Shown: positions 14,767 through 17,469 of the stretch, piece by piece | How the letters are laid out: every line of letters starts with the position of its first letter | How positions within the stretch are numbered: the stretch's first letter is position 1 | Source: CP2-2F sp034436235 | GTDB lineage: Bacteria > Chloroflexota > Anaerolineae > Aggregatilineales > UBA2796 | DNA length: 17,469 bases | Assembly (NCBI GenBank): GCA_034436235.1 | Contig: DAOTWB010000066.1 | Coordinates: 1 to 17,469, forward strand | Direction of reading: 5' to 3' | Made by a program: the position numbers and the translations under genes | The notes under the pieces: model-generated | The model's database searches: none | Told to the model about the DNA's origin: nothing | Seen by the model: only the letters and a program-made list of their open reading frames with translations

Positions 14767-16272
14767 ATGACGGACGCGAGTTCCAGCTCGGTCGAGTCGG
14801 ACGCGCATGTGCGCGGCGTGACCAAAAAAGCGGTCAAAAGCACGGCTTGGACGTACCTGAGTTACATCCTGAGCAAAGGCGCCAATCTCGCCACCACGAT
14901 CATCCTCGCGCGTCTGCTGACCACTGCTGAGTTCGGCGTGGTCGGCTTTGCGCTGACCGCGATGAGCTTTCTGGACGCTGTGCGCGATCTCGGCTTGGAA
15001 TTGGCGCTCATTCAGCGGCGCGATGACATCGAAGACGCGGCGCACACTGCTTTTTGGATGAATATCCTGAGCAATGGCGCAGTGTGGCTATTGGCGTGCG
15101 CAGCAGCGCCATTGGTGGCGCATTTTTTCAACGAGCCGCTGATCGTGATCATCTTGCCGATCCTCAGCTTCAGCTTTGTGATCAGCAGCTTTGGCGGCAC
15201 ACACGACGCGCTGATCAAACGCGAGCTGAAATTCGGCTTGCGCTTCGTGCCGAGTCTTGGCGAGAGCCTGCTCAAGAGCGTGGTCGCGATTGAGCTGGCG
15301 CTGATGGGCTTAGGAGTCTGGGCGCTGGTGCTAGGGCAGCTGGCAGGTCGCCTGACCTTCGCTATATTAGCGTGGCGCGTGCTGCCATGGCGCCCGAAGC
15401 TGCGCTTCAAGCTGCGCATAGCGCGCCAGCTGTTCAGCTATGGCTATAAGGCGAGCATTGATAGCCTGCTCTCAGCGCTGCAGGCGAACATTGATTATGT
15501 CTTCATCGGACGTTTTCTGGGCGACGCTGCGCTAGGCGTCTACACGGTCGCTTACCGAATGCCTGAGATTTTGATCATCAACTTCTCAATTGTGATCGCG
15601 CAAGTGCTGTTCCCTGCGTACGCCATGCTGCAAGATGATCGCGCTCAGCTGCGGCAAGGCGTGCTGAGCGCGCTGCGCTACGTCTCAATCGTGACCGTGC
15701 CGATGGGCGTCGGCATGGCGCTGATCGCGCCGCTCTTCACGCAAGTGTTCTTCGGCGCGCAATGGTCTGAAGCGGGCGATGTGATGGCGATCTTAGCGCT
15801 GTACGGCATGGTCTTGGCAGTCTCGTGGAACATCGGCGATGTCTACAAGGCGATCGGACGACCGGATATCTTGTGGAAGACGACTCTGGTCGAGTTCTTG
15901 CTGCTGGCGCCGATCTTGTTCGTCCTTGCGCAACAGAATGCGCGCGCTGTGGCGCTCGGTCATCTCGGCGTGGCAATTGCAGTCAGCGCGTTGCGCTTGC
16001 TGATCGCTTCGCGCATTTTGCAGCTCGATTTCGTGAGCGCGCTGCGGCAATTCGTGCCGTCGCTTGCAGGCAGCGCGCTGATGGGCGTCGCAGCGTGGAT
16101 TACGTTGCGCGCAGCCGATTCTTGGGCGCAGGCGAGCGCGATCGGCGGCTTGGCGGCGCTCAGCGCGACGGTCGCGGTTGGCGGCGCAGTGTACATAGCG
16201 GCGCTGTGGTGGCTGGAGCGCGACCTAGTGCGGCAAGGCTTGCGCGTCGCGCTAAGTGTGGTGCGGCGTTAG
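14767..16272 (+). CDS. Wzx-type polysaccharide flippase (MOP superfamily)
   Basis: The 501-residue polytopic protein shows the N-terminal pattern of oligosaccharide flippases: KAVKSTAWTYLSYILSKGAN near residues 21-40, IILARLLTTAEFGVVGFA at 45-62, and then repeated hydrophobic helices to the C-terminus (about 12-14 in all). It is closest in style to the WzxC/colanic-acid type. It would move lipid-linked repeat units made by the preceding transferases to the outer face of the membrane. It starts 27 bases after the GT2 gene with AGGA before the ATG, so it is the last gene of this operon in the window. Its last 21 bases overlap the convergent SRPBCC gene. No Wzy polymerase is visible. Confidence 0.92.
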   Translation: MTDASSSSVESDAHVRGVTKKAVKSTAWTYLSYILSKGANLATTIILARLLTTAEFGVVGFALTAMSFLDAVRDLGLELALIQRRDDIEDAAHTAFWMNILSNGAVWLLACAAAPLVAHFFNEPLIVIILPILSFSFVISSFGGTHDALIKRELKFGLRFVPSLGESLLKSVVAIELALMGLGVWALVLGQLAGRLTFAILAWRVLPWRPKLRFKLRIARQLFSYGYKASIDSLLSALQANIDYVFIGRFLGDAALGVYTVAYRMPEILIINFSIVIAQVLFPAYAMLQDDRAQLRQGVLSALRYVSIVTVPMGVGMALIAPLFTQVFFGAQWSEAGDVMAILALYGMVLAVSWNIGDVYKAIGRPDILWKTTLVEFLLLAPILFVLAQQNARAVALGHLGVAIAVSALRLLIASRILQLDFVSALRQFVPSLAGSALMGVAAWITLRAADSWAQASAIGGLAALSATVAVGGAVYIAALWWLERDLVRQGLRVALSVVRR

Positions 16273-17469
16273 CGGACGGGCGCGCACACGACTGCGCGCG
16301 GCGAGCCGCGCACGTCCAACGGACGCGGCGATCGGCAATGGACGGACAGGCACGCGCGTCTTGCGCCAAAGTGCATTACGACGCATAGCGGACGACGTCT
16401 CAGCGACGCGTTGCGGCGCGGCAGACGACTCAGACGCGTGCGGCGCGATGAAACTCGCCACAATTTCGTGCAGGTCGGTGCGCGTCTGCTCGCTTGGGCG
16501 CGGAATGCCGAAGACTTCCCAGATGCTCACTTCGCCTGTGTCATAGATCGTGGTCGGCTTCGGCTTAGCGTCCGTCTCGCGCGCGGACGGCTTGGGCAGC
16601 GGCGAGCCTTCGGCAGGCGTCGGCGGAATTTCGGGCAAGGTGCGCGGCTTAGGCGGCGTGGATTCGAGCGCTTGAGTCGGCTCGGCAGGCGGCGGCTTCG
16701 GCGCGACGAGCGAGACAGGCACAGTGCGCGCCGAGGCGTCCCAAGCAGGCTCATTCTTGCGCGCAGTTGTCGCTTGCAACGCTTCAGCCAGACCTTTCGG
16801 CTTGCGCGGCTTGGTATCGGCGGCTGAGTCGGCGACAATCGGCGGATGCTCAACGGCGCTCAGCTTAGTTACGAAAGACGGCTCGGCAATTGGCTGATGC
16901 GCGAGCGTTGGCATGGCAGGCTCAGGCAAGTCGTCATCGCTGATGACGAGCGGCGCGCGCGGCACAGGGTTGGCGATCTGCGCGCGCGTCACTTGCGCGC
17001 CGCGCGCCGCACGTGCCGCGACATCAGGCGCAGGCTGCATGGCAACTCGCGCTTGCCGCTCAGGATCGAGCCGCGCGCCGCTGCGCTCCACCAATTTACG
17101 CAAGTTGCGCAGACTTTCCACCATCAAGCGCTCTGTGCGCCGCCGTCCGCCGAACAGCTCGCGCAGTCCGCTGAACGCGCCGCGCCGACGGTACTCGACG
17201 ATCCAATTGACCAGCGTGCCTTCAGGCGCAGGCTGCAGGCGGAAACGCGCTCGGAAGGCGCGGTATGGACCGTCCACAATCTTGTACTCATAGCCGATGT
17301 TCTCCAGCCATGCCGTGATCTCTTCAACGGTGCTCCTGCCGCGTCCATCGGTGCAGCGGCGGCGCACGCCAACGCCTTGCGCGCGCGTGGTGAGAATCGA
17401 GAGCTGCTTGCAGCCCAGATGCCAGCGCGTGACATGCTCAGGGCGCGTCAAATACGTCCAGACGGTCTC
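16252..17469 (-). CDS. SRPBCC-domain protein with long Pro-rich tail (5' end outside window)
   Basis: The frame stays open to the right edge, so the N-terminus is missing; 405 residues are visible. The TTG at 17451 is probably internal, because the residues before it (E-T-V-W-T-Y) continue into L-T-R-P-E-H-V-T-R-W-H, the usual start of an SRPBCC/START-like ligand-binding fold (V-W-x-x-L-T-D-P-x-x-x-x-x-W). The domain runs to about visible residue 130, with GPYRAFRARFRL, TLVNWIVEYRRRG and a closing helix ERLMVESLRNLRKLVE. After that come about 170 residues rich in Pro, Ala and Lys, predicted disordered, then an island DTGEVSIWEVFGIPRPSE (visible residues 310-327) and a basic tail. SRPBCC proteins bind hydrophobic ligands; the ligand here is unknown. 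Confidence 0.78.
   Translation of the reverse strand, partial: ETVWTYLTRPEHVTRWHLGCKQLSILTTRAQGVGVRRRCTDGRGRSTVEEITAWLENIGYEYKIVDGPYRAFRARFRLQPAPEGTLVNWIVEYRRRGAFSGLRELFGGRRRTERLMVESLRNLRKLVERSGARLDPERQARVAMQPAPDVAARAARGAQVTRAQIANPVPRAPLVISDDDLPEPAMPTLAHQPIAEPSFVTKLSAVEHPPIVADSAADTKPRKPKGLAEALQATTARKNEPAWDASARTVPVSLVAPKPPPAEPTQALESTPPKPRTLPEIPPTPAEGSPLPKPSARETDAKPKPTTIYDTGEVSIWEVFGIPRPSEQTRTDLHEIVASFIAPHASESSAAPQRVAETSSAMRRNALWRKTRVPVRPLPIAASVGRARLAARSRVRARPLTPHHT

Noticed and set aside
5001..16272. Apparent preference for NCA codons before GG-starting codons (such as GCA-GGC, TCA-GGC), possibly motif avoidance
   Set aside because: Clear counterexamples (GCG-GGC near 6405, 13909 and 15773) show it is only a tendency, and I cannot count it reliably by eye.

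Overview
The window is a G+C-rich bacterial stretch with densely packed genes. The strongest clues to the host are a fused transaldolase/glucose-6-phosphate isomerase next to rpiA, a flavin-dependent ThyX, a CRISPR repeat of the 37-nt cyanobacterial/Chloroflexota style, and NDUFA9-like and SRPBCC proteins. Together they suggest a member of the Chloroflexota (Anaerolineae-like). This is inference from gene content; there is no rRNA or other decisive marker here.

Layout. 1-101: the end of a CRISPR array that runs off the left edge (one partial repeat, one whole spacer, one whole repeat). 102-463: an A/T-rich gene-free leader containing a good minus-strand promoter that points into the array. 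464-3927 (minus): a two-gene pentose-phosphate/glycolysis operon, tal-pgi fusion then rpiA, overlapping by ATGA. 4083-4823 (plus): thyX, transcribed divergently from tal-pgi. 4877-6416 (plus): a 39-residue single-pass microprotein with a C-terminal W-I-Y-x-x-F motif, immediately followed by a DltB-like MBOAT acyltransferase. 6504-7481 (plus): an NDUFA9-like atypical SDR, ended by a long hairpin. 7566-9267 (plus): a PyrK-like [2Fe-2S] protein and a PyrD-like flavoprotein, both with eroded active-site motifs. 9268-10212 (minus): ilvE, abutting the PyrD-like gene stop to stop.

10356-16272 (plus): a surface-polysaccharide block. It holds a GT4 glycosyltransferase, a structured 5' leader with a possible attenuator, a polyprenyl-phosphate sugar-1-phosphate transferase fused to a degenerate GGDEF-like domain, a membrane GT2 glycosyltransferase and a Wzx-type flippase. 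Initiating transferase, elongating transferases and flippase are all present; no Wzy polymerase is seen in the window. 16252-17469 (minus): an SRPBCC-domain protein with a long Pro-rich tail, truncated by the right edge and overlapping the flippase tail to tail.

The candidates most worth following are the DltX-like microprotein/MBOAT pair without other Dlt genes nearby, the degenerate GGDEF-sugar transferase fusion with its attenuator-like leader, and the repurposed-looking PyrK/PyrD pair. Recurrent TACAAT hexamers upstream of four genes look like the host's preferred -10 element.
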